In this document: in pieces, positions 28,904 through 37,647 of the stretch
Numbering within the stretch: position 1 is the stretch's first letter
How the letters are laid out: every line of letters begins with the position of its first letter
Origin: JAKAGZ01 sp964412105
Lineage (GTDB): Bacteria > Bacteroidota > Ignavibacteria > Ignavibacteriales > Ignavibacteriaceae
Direction of reading: 5' to 3'
Assembly (NCBI GenBank): GCA_964412105.1
Contig: CAYPNM010000016.1
Span: 1 to 64,000, forward strand
Length of the DNA: 64,000 nucleotides
Made by a program: the position numbers and the translations under genes
The notes under the pieces: generated by a model
The model's input: only the letters and a program-made list of their open reading frames with translations
Databases searched by the model: none
Told to the model about the DNA's origin: nothing

Positions 28904-29817
28904 AATTTATAAGAAGCAGTTAGATCTGAAATTTTATTAACATTATATTTAACACAGTATTCTTCTAATTTGTTTATTATTTTCCCCGCTGCTGAAGGAT
29001 CTATAAAATTAATTGTACCGAGTTGAATAGCAGAAGCACCGACAATCATAAATTCTAAAACATCTTTCCAGTTCATTATTCCGCCGATACCTATAATCGG
29101 GATATCGACATTTCGGCTGATCTCCAGAACCTTTGCAAGTGCAATCGGCTTAATAGCCGGCCCGGAAAGTCCGCCGTTTACATTATAAATCTTCGGTCGT
29201 CTTGTAATTATATTAAATGAAGTCCCTACAAGAGTGTTGATAGCTGATACGCCATCGCCTCCGCCTACCTTTACAGCCTTAGCAAATTCTGAAATGTAGG
29301 ATACGTTCGGCGACAATTTTATTATTACCGGCTTACCGGTTACCGCTTTAACTTTTTCAGTGATCTCCCTTACCTTTGAAACGTCATTACCGAATTGCAG
29401 GCCACCTTCTTTTACATTTGGACAGGAAACATTTATTTCGAACGCTTTAATTGTTTCCTCTCCGGTCAGGATTTTTGTGCATTCAACATATTCGTCGACG
29501 GTGCCCGCAGCAATATTGCATATTAAAGGGACATCAAACTTTTTAAGAAATGGAATTTTTTCCTTTAAGAATACTTCAACACCGACATTTGCCAAACCTA
29601 TAGCATTTAACATTCCTGCAGGTGTTTCCACTATTCTTTGTGGCGGATTTCCTTTTCTGGGCTTAAGGCTCAATGATTTTGTAACTATCCCTCCCAGCTT
29701 ATTTAGGTCTGTAAACTCTGAAATTTCATTACCATATCCGACCGTTCCGGATGCCAGCAGAATCGGATTACGAAGTTTTAAAGAGCCTATATTTACTGAA
29801 AGATCAACCTTACTCAT
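28900..29817 (-). CDS. pyrD: Dihydroorotate dehydrogenase B (NAD+), catalytic subunit
   Basis: 305 residues, FMN-dependent class 1B enzyme. It has the active-site Cys in FEINVSCPN, which separates class 1 from the Ser of class 2, plus KLSPNVSYI, NTLVGTS, GGLSGPAIKP and IIGIGGI for FMN phosphate. It oxidises dihydroorotate to orotate and passes electrons to the PyrK subunit encoded immediately upstream with a 4-nt ATGA overlap. Confidence 0.95.
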   Translation of the reverse strand: MSKVDLSVNIGSLKLRNPILLASGTVGYGNEISEFTDLNKLGGIVTKSLSLKPRKGNPPQRIVETPAGMLNAIGLANVGVEVFLKEKIPFLKKFDVPLICNIAAGTVDEYVECTKILTGEETIKAFEINVSCPNVKEGGLQFGNDVSKVREITEKVKAVTGKPVIIKLSPNVSYISEFAKAVKVGGGDGVSAINTLVGTSFNIITRRPKIYNVNGGLSGPAIKPIALAKVLEISRNVDIPIIGIGGIMNWKDVLEFMIVGASAIQLGTINFIDPSAAGKIINKLEEYCVKYNVNKISDLTASYKL

Positions 29818-30575
29818 ATAACTATATCTTTTATATTAAAAATCGGACCGTCTTTACAAACAAGAGAATAAGTGTCCGGATGAACTGTGGATTCGATCGG
29901 GCAGCCCTGGCAAATGCCAAATCCACATGCCATTGCACACTCTGCAGAAACTTCACATTCTATGTTATTTTTAACACAAAATGATTTTAAGGCGGAAAGC
30001 ATCTGATTTGGTCCACATCCAAAAATCTTTAATTTCTTCCCTTCGATAGATTGAAATTTATTTTCAAGAAGTTGCACAATCGTGCCCTTGAAACCTTCTG
30101 AACCGTCATCAGTTGAGATCTGGACGTTTTTCATCCCGTATTTTATTATATCCTTATGTGTCCGTCCGCCGATGAATGTATAAAGTTTCTTTCTAGTATC
30201 CAGTGAACGGGTAAAATAAGGAAATGGAGCTGCACCTAATCCTCCCGCTACTATCACAGCTGTGTCAAAATCATCATTAATGTTAAATCCATTGCCCAAA
30301 GGACCAAGGACATCTATCATATCTCCTTTTTGTTTGCTGGATAAAATCCTGGTCCCTTCACCGAAAATATTGAACATCAAATAGAAATGATCTCCCTCAA
30401 CATCGCAAACGCTGAAGGGTCTTCTCAGCAAAGGATATATGGATTCTGATACACGGATATTTAGGAATTGTCCCGGCTTTATTATTCGTGAAATTTCAGG
30501 ACAGAATATCTTGAGCAGGTAAATATCGTGATCAAGTTCTATTGATTTTTCTACGGGGGCTTTGGTTATAAACAA
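29814..30575 (-). CDS. pyrK: Dihydroorotate dehydrogenase B, electron-transfer subunit
   Basis: 253 residues with an FAD-binding ferredoxin-reductase fold (RRPFSV for flavin, VAGGLGAAPFPYF for NAD) and a C-terminal [2Fe-2S] site of four Cys (CAMACGFGICQGC ... VCKDGP). It links dihydroorotate oxidation to NAD+. The start is TTG, with AGGA 7 nt upstream. It is the first gene of a pyrK-pyrD-folC transcript. Confidence 0.94.
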   Translation of the reverse strand: MFITKAPVEKSIELDHDIYLLKIFCPEISRIIKPGQFLNIRVSESIYPLLRRPFSVCDVEGDHFYLMFNIFGEGTRILSSKQKGDMIDVLGPLGNGFNINDDFDTAVIVAGGLGAAPFPYFTRSLDTRKKLYTFIGGRTHKDIIKYGMKNVQISTDDGSEGFKGTIVQLLENKFQSIEGKKLKIFGCGPNQMLSALKSFCVKNNIECEVSAECAMACGFGICQGCPIESTVHPDTYSLVCKDGPIFNIKDIVI

Positions 30576-30732
30576 TCGTATTCCTGCATTAAAGTAATTT
30601 TTCCAACAAACTGGTAATTTTGGAGGGTTATAAAAAATCCTAATTTTTTAACCCTTTTAATTTAAGTCTTTGTTATAATTAAATCAAAAAGGTGCTGTTT
30701 GAATAGTAAATTTTCCCGTTATCACAAATTAT

Positions 30733-31884
30733 CTAATTTATCTCGCCCAGAGTAATCACTTCGTAATAATATTTGCTTCTTATCCTGTCCATAGCTGCAT
30801 ACATTCGCTTCATCGATTCACCCCTGCTGTCAAATAATGCTGTCTGATCGAAGGAGACTTTAAAATTGCTTAACCGTACACCAATTAACCTTACGCCGAT
30901 TCTTCTTGTATGAGCTTTTCTGAAGAGAGTAAGGACCTCTTCATAAGCTTTGTGGTCCTGGTTGGTAGGTTCCCTTAAAGTAATTGACCTTGTAAGAGTC
31001 TTAAAGTCTGTGTACCGAAGCTTAAGAGAAATTGTCGAGGCAGTAAGATTATCCTCTCTAATCTTATGACAAAGTTTACAAACCTGGTGAAATATCATCT
31101 CTTCGATTTTCCTGTTGCTCAATACATCTTTGCCGAAAGTAACTTCTTTTGACATTCCTTTTTGTTCTCTTTCAGAAGTGAGATATTCCATTCCTTCAGC
31201 ATTTGCCTTATGCCAGATATCGACTCCGAATTTGCCGAATGCTGCAGTAAAAAAATCGAGAGGAATATCAGTAATATCCTTTATTTTATAAATTGCAAAG
31301 GAGTGAAGCTTTGCAAGCGTTTTTTTCCCAACTCCCGGAATTCTTTCAACCGGAAAATGTCCAAGAAAATCCTTTGCAACAGACTGCGAAAGATATATAA
31401 GTCCTTCTGGCTTGCCAACATCACAGGCAATCTTTGCAGTTGATTTATTTCCGGCAATGCCGATGCTGCAGGGCAGGCCAAACTTATTTTTTATCTCCTT
31501 CATAATATAATTGCCCAACATTAAAGGAGAACCATAAATTCTTTGAGTTCCTGTAAAGTCCATATAAAATTCATCTATCGATGCCTGCTCAATTACAGGT
31601 GCCAGGCCAGTCAGGAATTTCTTAACCATATTGGAATACCTTTCATATTCGAAAAAATTTCCGTGAAGATAAATCCCTTCCGGGCATAAGCGGTAAGCAA
31701 GTCTAATCGGCATAGCAGAATGAAGCCCGAACTCTCTCGCTTCATAAGAGCAGGCAGCTACTACCCCTCTTCCCGCTTTCGGATCGCCTCCCACGATAAC
31801 AGGCTTACCATTCAGTGAAGGATCCATTACTCTCTCGACCGAGATAAAAAAGGTATCGAGATCAAGATGAAAAATCATTCTCAT
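30733..31884 (-). CDS. dinB: DNA polymerase IV (Y-family translesion polymerase)
   Basis: 383 residues. The palm catalytic acids are in FHLDLDTFF and ASIDEFYMD, the thumb HhH region is VERIPGVGKKTLAKL, and a little-finger domain follows. QTALF at about 347-351 fits the beta-clamp binding consensus, although about 30 residues follow it. It copies damaged templates with low fidelity. It is the last gene of a coupled operon with the DUF72 and split DnaE genes (the TAATG junction shares one base with the DUF72 stop), which suggests that it is the inserter polymerase of a mutasome-like system. Confidence 0.93.
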   Translation of the reverse strand: MRMIFHLDLDTFFISVERVMDPSLNGKPVIVGGDPKAGRGVVAACSYEAREFGLHSAMPIRLAYRLCPEGIYLHGNFFEYERYSNMVKKFLTGLAPVIEQASIDEFYMDFTGTQRIYGSPLMLGNYIMKEIKNKFGLPCSIGIAGNKSTAKIACDVGKPEGLIYLSQSVAKDFLGHFPVERIPGVGKKTLAKLHSFAIYKIKDITDIPLDFFTAAFGKFGVDIWHKANAEGMEYLTSEREQKGMSKEVTFGKDVLSNRKIEEMIFHQVCKLCHKIREDNLTASTISLKLRYTDFKTLTRSITLREPTNQDHKAYEEVLTLFRKAHTRRIGVRLIGVRLSNFKVSFDQTALFDSRGESMKRMYAAMDRIRSKYYYEVITLGEIN

Positions 31885-32765
31885 TAGTTCACAGCCACCT
31901 TATGCAATTCCGGGAAAAGGTTGAGTTCACGTTTAAGACTCGCATAAATTTCCTTATCGAGCAATGCATTCAGCTCAAGCGCATTAATCACAGCTTTGCC
32001 TCCCGGGTGATTGTTAAAAATTATGTGTATCTCATCAATCTCATTAAAATGTTCTTCAATCATCAGTTTAATTTCATTAAGTTCTCCGAGAGTGTATTTA
32101 TAATCATACCTTGCATTCTTTTCATCGAAAGTTTGTTTTGTCTTAAAGTTATTTATGTTTTTGAACCATTCGTCCCTGTTTCTTCCATGAAGCCTCAGGT
32201 ATGCGCGTCTGTCCGAAATAGTAACATTGAACTTGAGATATTTTCCAATTGCCGGCTGATCGATTGAGCAGAAAGTAAGTTCGTGATCGTTAAAAAGCTT
32301 TACGGCTTTTTCGTTGTTCCAGCTGTTGTGCCTGACCTCCACAACTTTTTTATAGCCGGTAAATAATTCAGCAAGTTTAGAAATATATGTCGTGTTGTTC
32401 TGATCCATATGAAATGAATACGGAAACTGCAAAAGCAATGAGCCTAACCTTCCTGAATTTTTGAGAATATCCAGGTTTTCTCTTACAGCTCTGACATTTG
32501 AGCCATTAAAATTTCTCAGATGAGTAAAATCCTGGTTAAGCTTTATCTCAAAAATGAAGTTGTCTTTGTGAGAAACTTTATCGACCCAGCTTTTTATCGT
32601 TTCATTTCTTGCATAGCCGTAAAAAGTTGAATTAACTTCAACCGAGTTGAAAAACTCAGCATAATGCTGCAGCCAGTCGTAGTGTTTCGATTGGTTTTTT
32701 ACATAAAATGGTCCTACCCAGTCTTTGTAAGACCATCCTGCAGTACCGATGAATACCTTTCTCAT
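31884..32765 (-). CDS. DUF72 domain-containing protein
   Basis: 293 residues, a TIM-barrel-like DUF72 (YecE-type) protein. Recognisable segments are the N-terminal GTAGWSYKDWVGPFY, SVEVNSTFYG, LLQFPYSF, VVEVRHNSW and YLRLHGRNRDEW. Biochemical function of the family is unknown. Its ATG overlaps the stop of the polymerase N-half gene (ATGA) and its stop overlaps the dinB start, so it is stoichiometrically tied to the damage-tolerance polymerases; a role in DNA repair is inference from that context. Confidence 0.88.
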   Translation of the reverse strand: MRKVFIGTAGWSYKDWVGPFYVKNQSKHYDWLQHYAEFFNSVEVNSTFYGYARNETIKSWVDKVSHKDNFIFEIKLNQDFTHLRNFNGSNVRAVRENLDILKNSGRLGSLLLQFPYSFHMDQNNTTYISKLAELFTGYKKVVEVRHNSWNNEKAVKLFNDHELTFCSIDQPAIGKYLKFNVTISDRRAYLRLHGRNRDEWFKNINNFKTKQTFDEKNARYDYKYTLGELNEIKLMIEEHFNEIDEIHIIFNNHPGGKAVINALELNALLDKEIYASLKRELNLFPELHKVAVN

Positions 32766-34384
32766 AATTCTGCCTCCTTGTATAAATTATTAAATTCAAT
32801 TTGTTTTAATGTATCCCTTAAAACTCCAAGCGAGCGCTGGCTTAAAAGGTCAATTTTTACCAGTCCGACATCTTCTATTCCATACATATCAGGCTGGGTA
32901 ACAATTAAGCCGAGCCCTTTATTTTTTGCATACTCAAGTGCCGTGTAATTTGTAATCGGTTCAGGAGCAATTACAATTCCTCCCGGATGAATGCTTAAAT
33001 GTCTCGGAAAGTTCGCAAGTCTCGGCGCAATGGAAGCGATCGTATTCCATGGCTCAGCATCAAACTTCAGCGAACGTGCTTCAGGGTATATAGAAGAAAT
33101 ATTCTGGATATTCCGGGCATCTGTGTAAGGAATAAATTTACTGTACTTCGAAATTTCTGAATCAGGCATACCGAAAACTTTTGCGGTTTCCCTGAATGCC
33201 GATCTTGCCCGGAAAGTTATGTGGGTTGAGATCATAGCCACGTATTCATAACCGTACTTATCAAAGACATAACGCACTATTTCGTCTCTTTCTTTCCAGG
33301 AAAAATCAATGTCAATATCAGGCGGGGTTGATCTGCCCTTGTTAAGAAACCTTTCAAAGTAAAGATCATATTTTACCGGATCGACCTGCGTAATGCCAAG
33401 ACAGTAACAAACCAGGCTATTGGCGGCGGAACCTCTTCCGATTGTTACCATTCTTCTCCTGTTTGCTTCGCGGAGTATATCCCACACGACTAAAAAATAA
33501 TCGCTCAGGCTCAATTCATTTATCACATCAAGCTCATATTGAAGTCTTTTTATAACCGGCTTCGTAAGTTTCGGGTATCTTTCTTCAAGTCCGCTGAAGG
33601 CAAGCTTCCACAAGAAAGAGAATTGATCAGTATTATCTCTGGTCCTGAACATGGGGTATTTAAAAGTTCCTATTCCGATATCCACATTGCACATTTCAGC
33701 TATGCTGTAAGTGTTGAAAATCATATCGGGAAAAACTTTCCATCTCCTGTTCAGTTCCGCAGGACTTCTGAAATAATATTCTTCATCGACCAGCTCACTG
33801 CCGGGCAAATTTTCAAAAGTGCTCCTTTCCTTTATAGCCGTGATTACTTTATGAATGATATAATCGTCTCTTTCAAGAAAGTAAACGGGATTCGTAGGCA
33901 CACACTTAATTCCATTGGAAATTGCAAACTTGTAAAGATCCTTTGTATTCTTTTTTTCTTTTTCTGTTGAGATAAGCTCTGCATAAATGTTCTTTCTCAA
34001 AGGGATACCCTGCAGAAGTTCAATGGAATGAGTAAGTATAATAAGATCAGGAAACCCGGTCTGCAGAATGTTTTTAAGGGAAAAGTCTTCCTTCAGCTTT
34101 CTCGTCGTAATTATTTTACAAAGATCGGAATACCCCTGCCTGTTCATTGCGAGAAAAACAGCGTTAATATTTTTATCGGAAGGATCATCGATGAAAACGC
34201 CGGGAATCGGCTTTATGTTCGCTTCTTTTGCCTTTTTCATAAATTCTATCAGGCCGTACATTCCGTTGGTATCCGTAAGAGCAATTGCCGGCAGCGCGTA
34301 CTCTTTCGCTTTCTCAATGAGTGAGTCTACCGGTATCGTTCCCTGCAGGAACGAGTAATATGAATGAATATGCAATGGTATCAT
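32762..34384 (-). CDS. DNA polymerase III alpha (DnaE/ImuC-like), N-terminal half as a separate gene
   Basis: 540 residues covering PHP domain and palm. HIH at 5-7 starts the PHP domain, but the usual acidic ligand after PxxG is replaced (PGVFID), so PHP metal binding is probably impaired. Palm motifs are GRGSAANS (about 316-323), PDIDIDF with catalytic Asp358 and Asp360, and GLVKIDLLSQRSL with the third Asp at about 512. All three catalytic acids are in this piece. It stops 28 residues later, before the fingers. The missing fingers, clamp and OB regions are encoded by the gene just upstream in the transcript, joined by an ATGA overlap. No intein sequence is present at the break. Confidence 0.88.
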   Translation of the reverse strand: MIPLHIHSYYSFLQGTIPVDSLIEKAKEYALPAIALTDTNGMYGLIEFMKKAKEANIKPIPGVFIDDPSDKNINAVFLAMNRQGYSDLCKIITTRKLKEDFSLKNILQTGFPDLIILTHSIELLQGIPLRKNIYAELISTEKEKKNTKDLYKFAISNGIKCVPTNPVYFLERDDYIIHKVITAIKERSTFENLPGSELVDEEYYFRSPAELNRRWKVFPDMIFNTYSIAEMCNVDIGIGTFKYPMFRTRDNTDQFSFLWKLAFSGLEERYPKLTKPVIKRLQYELDVINELSLSDYFLVVWDILREANRRRMVTIGRGSAANSLVCYCLGITQVDPVKYDLYFERFLNKGRSTPPDIDIDFSWKERDEIVRYVFDKYGYEYVAMISTHITFRARSAFRETAKVFGMPDSEISKYSKFIPYTDARNIQNISSIYPEARSLKFDAEPWNTIASIAPRLANFPRHLSIHPGGIVIAPEPITNYTALEYAKNKGLGLIVTQPDMYGIEDVGLVKIDLLSQRSLGVLRDTLKQIEFNNLYKEAEL

Positions 34385-36048
34385 TGGTTTATAACGTAGG
34401 CGTTAACCAGTTTTTCCGTATTGAGTTCAATAAGAGAGATATCTTCCTCACGGAATTCGTCTTTCTCAGAATATTGTGCTTCCGGACTGAACTCATTCTG
34501 TGAAACTCTCAGTTTTATGTCTGCCAGCACTTCAAGTTTATCAACAACAAGATTGTTTCCTCCCTCAACATCGACTCTTCCTTCCACAAGATATGGCCCC
34601 ATAGACATTGTGTTTTCAGCAACATGTGCATAAACACGCGGGAAAATCACAGCTTCAAATGTTCCACTCATATCTTCGAGCGAAAGAAATTTCATTGCTT
34701 CGCCTTTCTTTGTCGTAATCCTTTTAGATGCCATATACCAGCCGATCATTTTTACTTTTCGCCTGTCATATTTTCCCATATCTGCCGCTTTGATTATATC
34801 TCTTGAAGAAATAAACTCGCTGAAAAACTCAAGAGGATGTTTTGTTACCATATAGCCGAATGTCTCATATTCAATGCTGCATTTCTCAGCAATGCTGTAA
34901 TTCTCATCCGTTATCACTTCTTTTTCCAGCCTGAATGATTCGCTGACAAAAAGATCGTTCGTAAATTCATCGAGAATTTTCCTGCTGTTGAGATATACGT
35001 TCAGAAGTCTCAGCAGTGTTGGACGTGTATATCCAAAACAATCCATGGTCCCGCATTTTATCAGCGAAGCAGCTTCTTCAGGACCGGGCCTTACACGTAC
35101 TAAAAAATCAGGGAGTGATTTATATTCACCGTTCTCTTTTCTCTCACAGATAATCTTTTCGCAAAATTCTTTCGAAAGATTCTTGACCGCCATCAGACCG
35201 ATTTGCACTTCCTCTCCGGAACCGGTGTAATGATATTCACTTTTATTAATTGAAGGCAGTTTAAAATTTAATCCCATTCTTCTTCCTTCCCACACGTAAA
35301 CAGCGGCAGAATAAAATCCTCCACCGTTGTTTAAGACAGAAGCGATGAACTCAGCAGGATGATGAGCTTTTAAATATGCAACCTGGTAAGAAAGTAATGC
35401 GAAGCTTGCACTGTGCGCTTTGCAGAAGGAATAACCTGCAAAAGATTCAATCTGCCGCCAGAGCTCACGGGTTGCATGTCTCGACATTCCTTTTGCTCTG
35501 CATGAATTAACAAACCTATTTGCCAGCATCATCATCGCGCTGTGTGAACGGGCTTTCCCCGACATAGCTCTCCGCATCAGGTCGGCATCATCCGGAGTTA
35601 ACCCGGCTATGTAATGAGCGACTTTAATTACATCTTCCTGGTATATCATTACACCGTAGGTTTCACCGAGATATTTTTCCATGAGCGGGTGTAGATATTT
35701 TCTCCGTGATGGGTCCCTGTGGCGTGCGATGAATTCCTGCATCATTCCGCTTTCGGCAACACCGGGACGGATAATTGAAGAAGCCGCAGTCAGCATTTCA
35801 AAGGTGTGAACATCCAGTCTTTTAAGAAGTTGTCTCATTCCCGGAGATTCGATATAAAAACAGCCTATTGTCTTCCCCTTTCTTATCAGTTCAAGGGTCT
35901 GTTCATCATTAAAGAGAAAATTATAGTCGTAAATATCGAAATTGACTCCCCGCGTATTTCTCGGGATAGCCGGAAATAAGCTTGTCAGCTTCAGACCGCC
36001 GGAATCGGGTAAATTGTAACTTTTTAGATCAATTGTTGTATTTTGCAT
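34381..36048 (-). CDS. DNA polymerase III alpha (DnaE/ImuC-like), C-terminal half as a separate gene
   Basis: 555 residues that begin where the palm gene ends in a normal DnaE. YIESPGMRQLLKRL (about 65-78) and RPGVAESGM (94-102) correspond to the start of the fingers. YQEDVIKVA and FCKAHSASFALLSYQ are further finger motifs, then an HhH-like region (ADFL/SLPDFLVRVRPG), and near residue 435 an OB fold (KMIGWYMASKRITTKKGEAM). It has no catalytic Asp of its own. It is transcribed first, before the N-half, so the polymerase is encoded in reversed order. An SOS-box-like dyad lies 20-39 nt upstream of the ATG. The product must associate with the N-half to be active. Confidence 0.88.
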   Translation of the reverse strand: MQNTTIDLKSYNLPDSGGLKLTSLFPAIPRNTRGVNFDIYDYNFLFNDEQTLELIRKGKTIGCFYIESPGMRQLLKRLDVHTFEMLTAASSIIRPGVAESGMMQEFIARHRDPSRRKYLHPLMEKYLGETYGVMIYQEDVIKVAHYIAGLTPDDADLMRRAMSGKARSHSAMMMLANRFVNSCRAKGMSRHATRELWRQIESFAGYSFCKAHSASFALLSYQVAYLKAHHPAEFIASVLNNGGGFYSAAVYVWEGRRMGLNFKLPSINKSEYHYTGSGEEVQIGLMAVKNLSKEFCEKIICERKENGEYKSLPDFLVRVRPGPEEAASLIKCGTMDCFGYTRPTLLRLLNVYLNSRKILDEFTNDLFVSESFRLEKEVITDENYSIAEKCSIEYETFGYMVTKHPLEFFSEFISSRDIIKAADMGKYDRRKVKMIGWYMASKRITTKKGEAMKFLSLEDMSGTFEAVIFPRVYAHVAENTMSMGPYLVEGRVDVEGGNNLVVDKLEVLADIKLRVSQNEFSPEAQYSEKDEFREEDISLIELNTEKLVNAYVINQ

Positions 36049-36067
36049 AGAAATGACACTATTTTAA

Positions 36068-36087
36068 TAGTAAACATTTGTACACTA
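36068..36087 (-). promoter_or_regulatory. SOS-box-like inverted repeat upstream of the split polymerase operon
   Basis: On the minus strand the site reads TAGTGTACAAATGTTTACTA: arms TAGTGTAC and GTTTACTA around AAAT, 6 of 8 positions paired. Its centre agrees with the Gram-positive type LexA consensus GAAC-RNRY-GTTY at most positions. It is 20-39 nt before the start codon, a position suited to repression. LexA binding is inferred. Confidence 0.45.
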
Positions 36088-36119
36088 ATACTAATATTTC
36101 ACATATTTAAAATCAAGTG

Positions 36120-36250
36120 AACAGAATATTAATTTTTATCCCTGCCGCTACCAGCTTTCCATTATTCCAACATTCCACTATTCCAATACTCCAACATTCC
36201 ATTATTCCTCCTCCCCCCTTTTACTTTTAACTTTTTCCTTTTTACTTTTA
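36120..36250. repeat. Pyrimidine-rich degenerate repeat (TTCCA family)
   Basis: Between the divergent DNA-repair genes the plus strand carries irregular copies of ATTCCA / ACTCCA / TTATTCC and ends in C-rich and T-rich tracts. The same phrases recur at 39.96-40.24 kb. It separates the ribosome-site-less start of the SRAP gene from the SOS-like dyad. Confidence 0.55.
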
Positions 36251-36255
36251 ATAAT

Positions 36256-36849
36256 ATGTGCGGAAGAGACTATTTGTTAAGCGAACCGGATGAAGTAGCA
36301 AAATTTTTAAATGCCGGTAAAATACCAGCAAGGAATCTTGTCAAGGACAAGCTACAAAAAGTAAATATTCCCCCAACTTCGGAAATTTTAACCCTGTTTA
36401 AAAAAGACAATGATTATGTACTCGAAACAACACAATGGGGAATAAAATTTTCAGACAGGGCTCCGCTGATAATCAACTCAAAGATCGAGACCATAAAAGA
36501 AAAAGATTACTGGTTCAATCTTTTTAATCATAACCGTGCACTTGTGCCGATGACGGGATTTTACGAATGGCCTGTAATAAAAGGAAGAAAAGTAATGCAG
36601 CAGGTATTCCTTAAAAAAACAGAATTATTTTTTGCGGCTGCCTTATGGACAAAATTGAAAGATAAGATCTGCACATCAATTATAACTGTTCCCTCAAATG
36701 AATTTATGCGGGATATTCATCACCGGATGCCTGCAGTACTTTTAAGAAGCCAGATAAAAGAGTTTTTCGAAAATCCGCCTGAGAAAAATCTTGACCTCTG
36801 TATTCCCTATCCCGGAAATGATATGGCTATGGAGAAAGCAAAAGTTTAA
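36256..36849 (+). CDS. SOS response-associated peptidase (SRAP / HMCES-YedK family)
   Basis: 197 residues. Met-Cys at the start exposes Cys2, which in this family forms a thiazolidine crosslink with abasic sites in single-stranded DNA. Other family residues are the Asn/Glu pair in NSKIETIK, the Glu of GFYEWP and His in HHRMPAVL. It protects abasic sites at stalled forks. It is divergent from the split-polymerase/DinB operon, which places three damage-tolerance functions side by side. No clear ribosome site precedes the ATG, but Cys2 fixes the start. Confidence 0.93.
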   Translation: MCGRDYLLSEPDEVAKFLNAGKIPARNLVKDKLQKVNIPPTSEILTLFKKDNDYVLETTQWGIKFSDRAPLIINSKIETIKEKDYWFNLFNHNRALVPMTGFYEWPVIKGRKVMQQVFLKKTELFFAAALWTKLKDKICTSIITVPSNEFMRDIHHRMPAVLLRSQIKEFFENPPEKNLDLCIPYPGNDMAMEKAKV

Positions 36850-36876
36850 TAATTACAAAAAGATTCTAACATTACT

Positions 36877-37518
36877 TCAGGAATTTATTTTTTGTTGATG
36901 ACTTTTTCCATCAAACAGAAATTTTATAAAATAAGCTGTTATAAATCCAAAGTAAGCTCCGGCAATTACATCACTCAAAAAATGATAGTCTGTTCCAATA
37001 AGAGCAATTCCAAGAAGGCCTAATAAAATCAATACCAGCAGGCGATATTTTGGATAGTAGAATAAAACAGCAGCTCCAAATGCAACGAATACCAACATAT
37101 GACCTGAAGGAAAACTACTGCTCCAAATTTTAAACCAGTGAAAAGCAAGTGGTTCCTTGTGGATCAGCCAGCCACGTGGACCTGTCCGTCCGAATACAAA
37201 TTTTAAAAGGGTTTTTACCAGGTAAGCAACAGGTAAAGCTGTGGCGGCGAGTCTTAAGAACTGCACTTCATTATCATCTGTCGTTTTACGTGACCGATAG
37301 AAATAAATACCCCACAATAATACTGTACCAATGCCAACCAGATGAGGCAAAATATCAGGTATGCGTTCAGTTACCTGCCTTAATTTATGTACAGACCTTA
37401 TAAAATTCATAACGCTGGCGGCAATCCTGGCATCAAGAAATTTTATAGCTACAATAGTAATTAATGCTGTTAGTAGAGTGAAGAGAATTAATTTATTTAT
37501 GGGCACAAGTTTTTTCAT
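36877..37518 (-). CDS. PAP2-family membrane phosphatase
   Basis: 213 residues with about five to six TM helices and the acid-phosphatase motifs KFVFGRTGPR, SSFPSGHM and GTDYHFLSDV (His and Asp conserved). It probably dephosphorylates a lipid phosphate such as undecaprenyl pyrophosphate or phosphatidylglycerophosphate on the outer face of the inner membrane. It is convergent with the SRAP gene. Confidence 0.85.
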   Translation of the reverse strand: MKKLVPINKLILFTLLTALITIVAIKFLDARIAASVMNFIRSVHKLRQVTERIPDILPHLVGIGTVLLWGIYFYRSRKTTDDNEVQFLRLAATALPVAYLVKTLLKFVFGRTGPRGWLIHKEPLAFHWFKIWSSSFPSGHMLVFVAFGAAVLFYYPKYRLLVLILLGLLGIALIGTDYHFLSDVIAGAYFGFITAYFIKFLFDGKSHQQKINS

Positions 37519-37647
37519 AATTTCAGTATATACAGTTATATAATGTAAATAGTTATGGCTGATTTGAATTAACTAAACACAAAATAGGATATTTTCCCCA
37601 TAGTGTAGTAGCAATTACTCCTAATAGGCAATTAAGCGCAGCATAAC

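Noticed and set aside
32762..36048. Split intein joining the polymerase halves
   Set aside because: No intein blocks at the end of the N-half or the start of the C-half; the coding order is also reversed.
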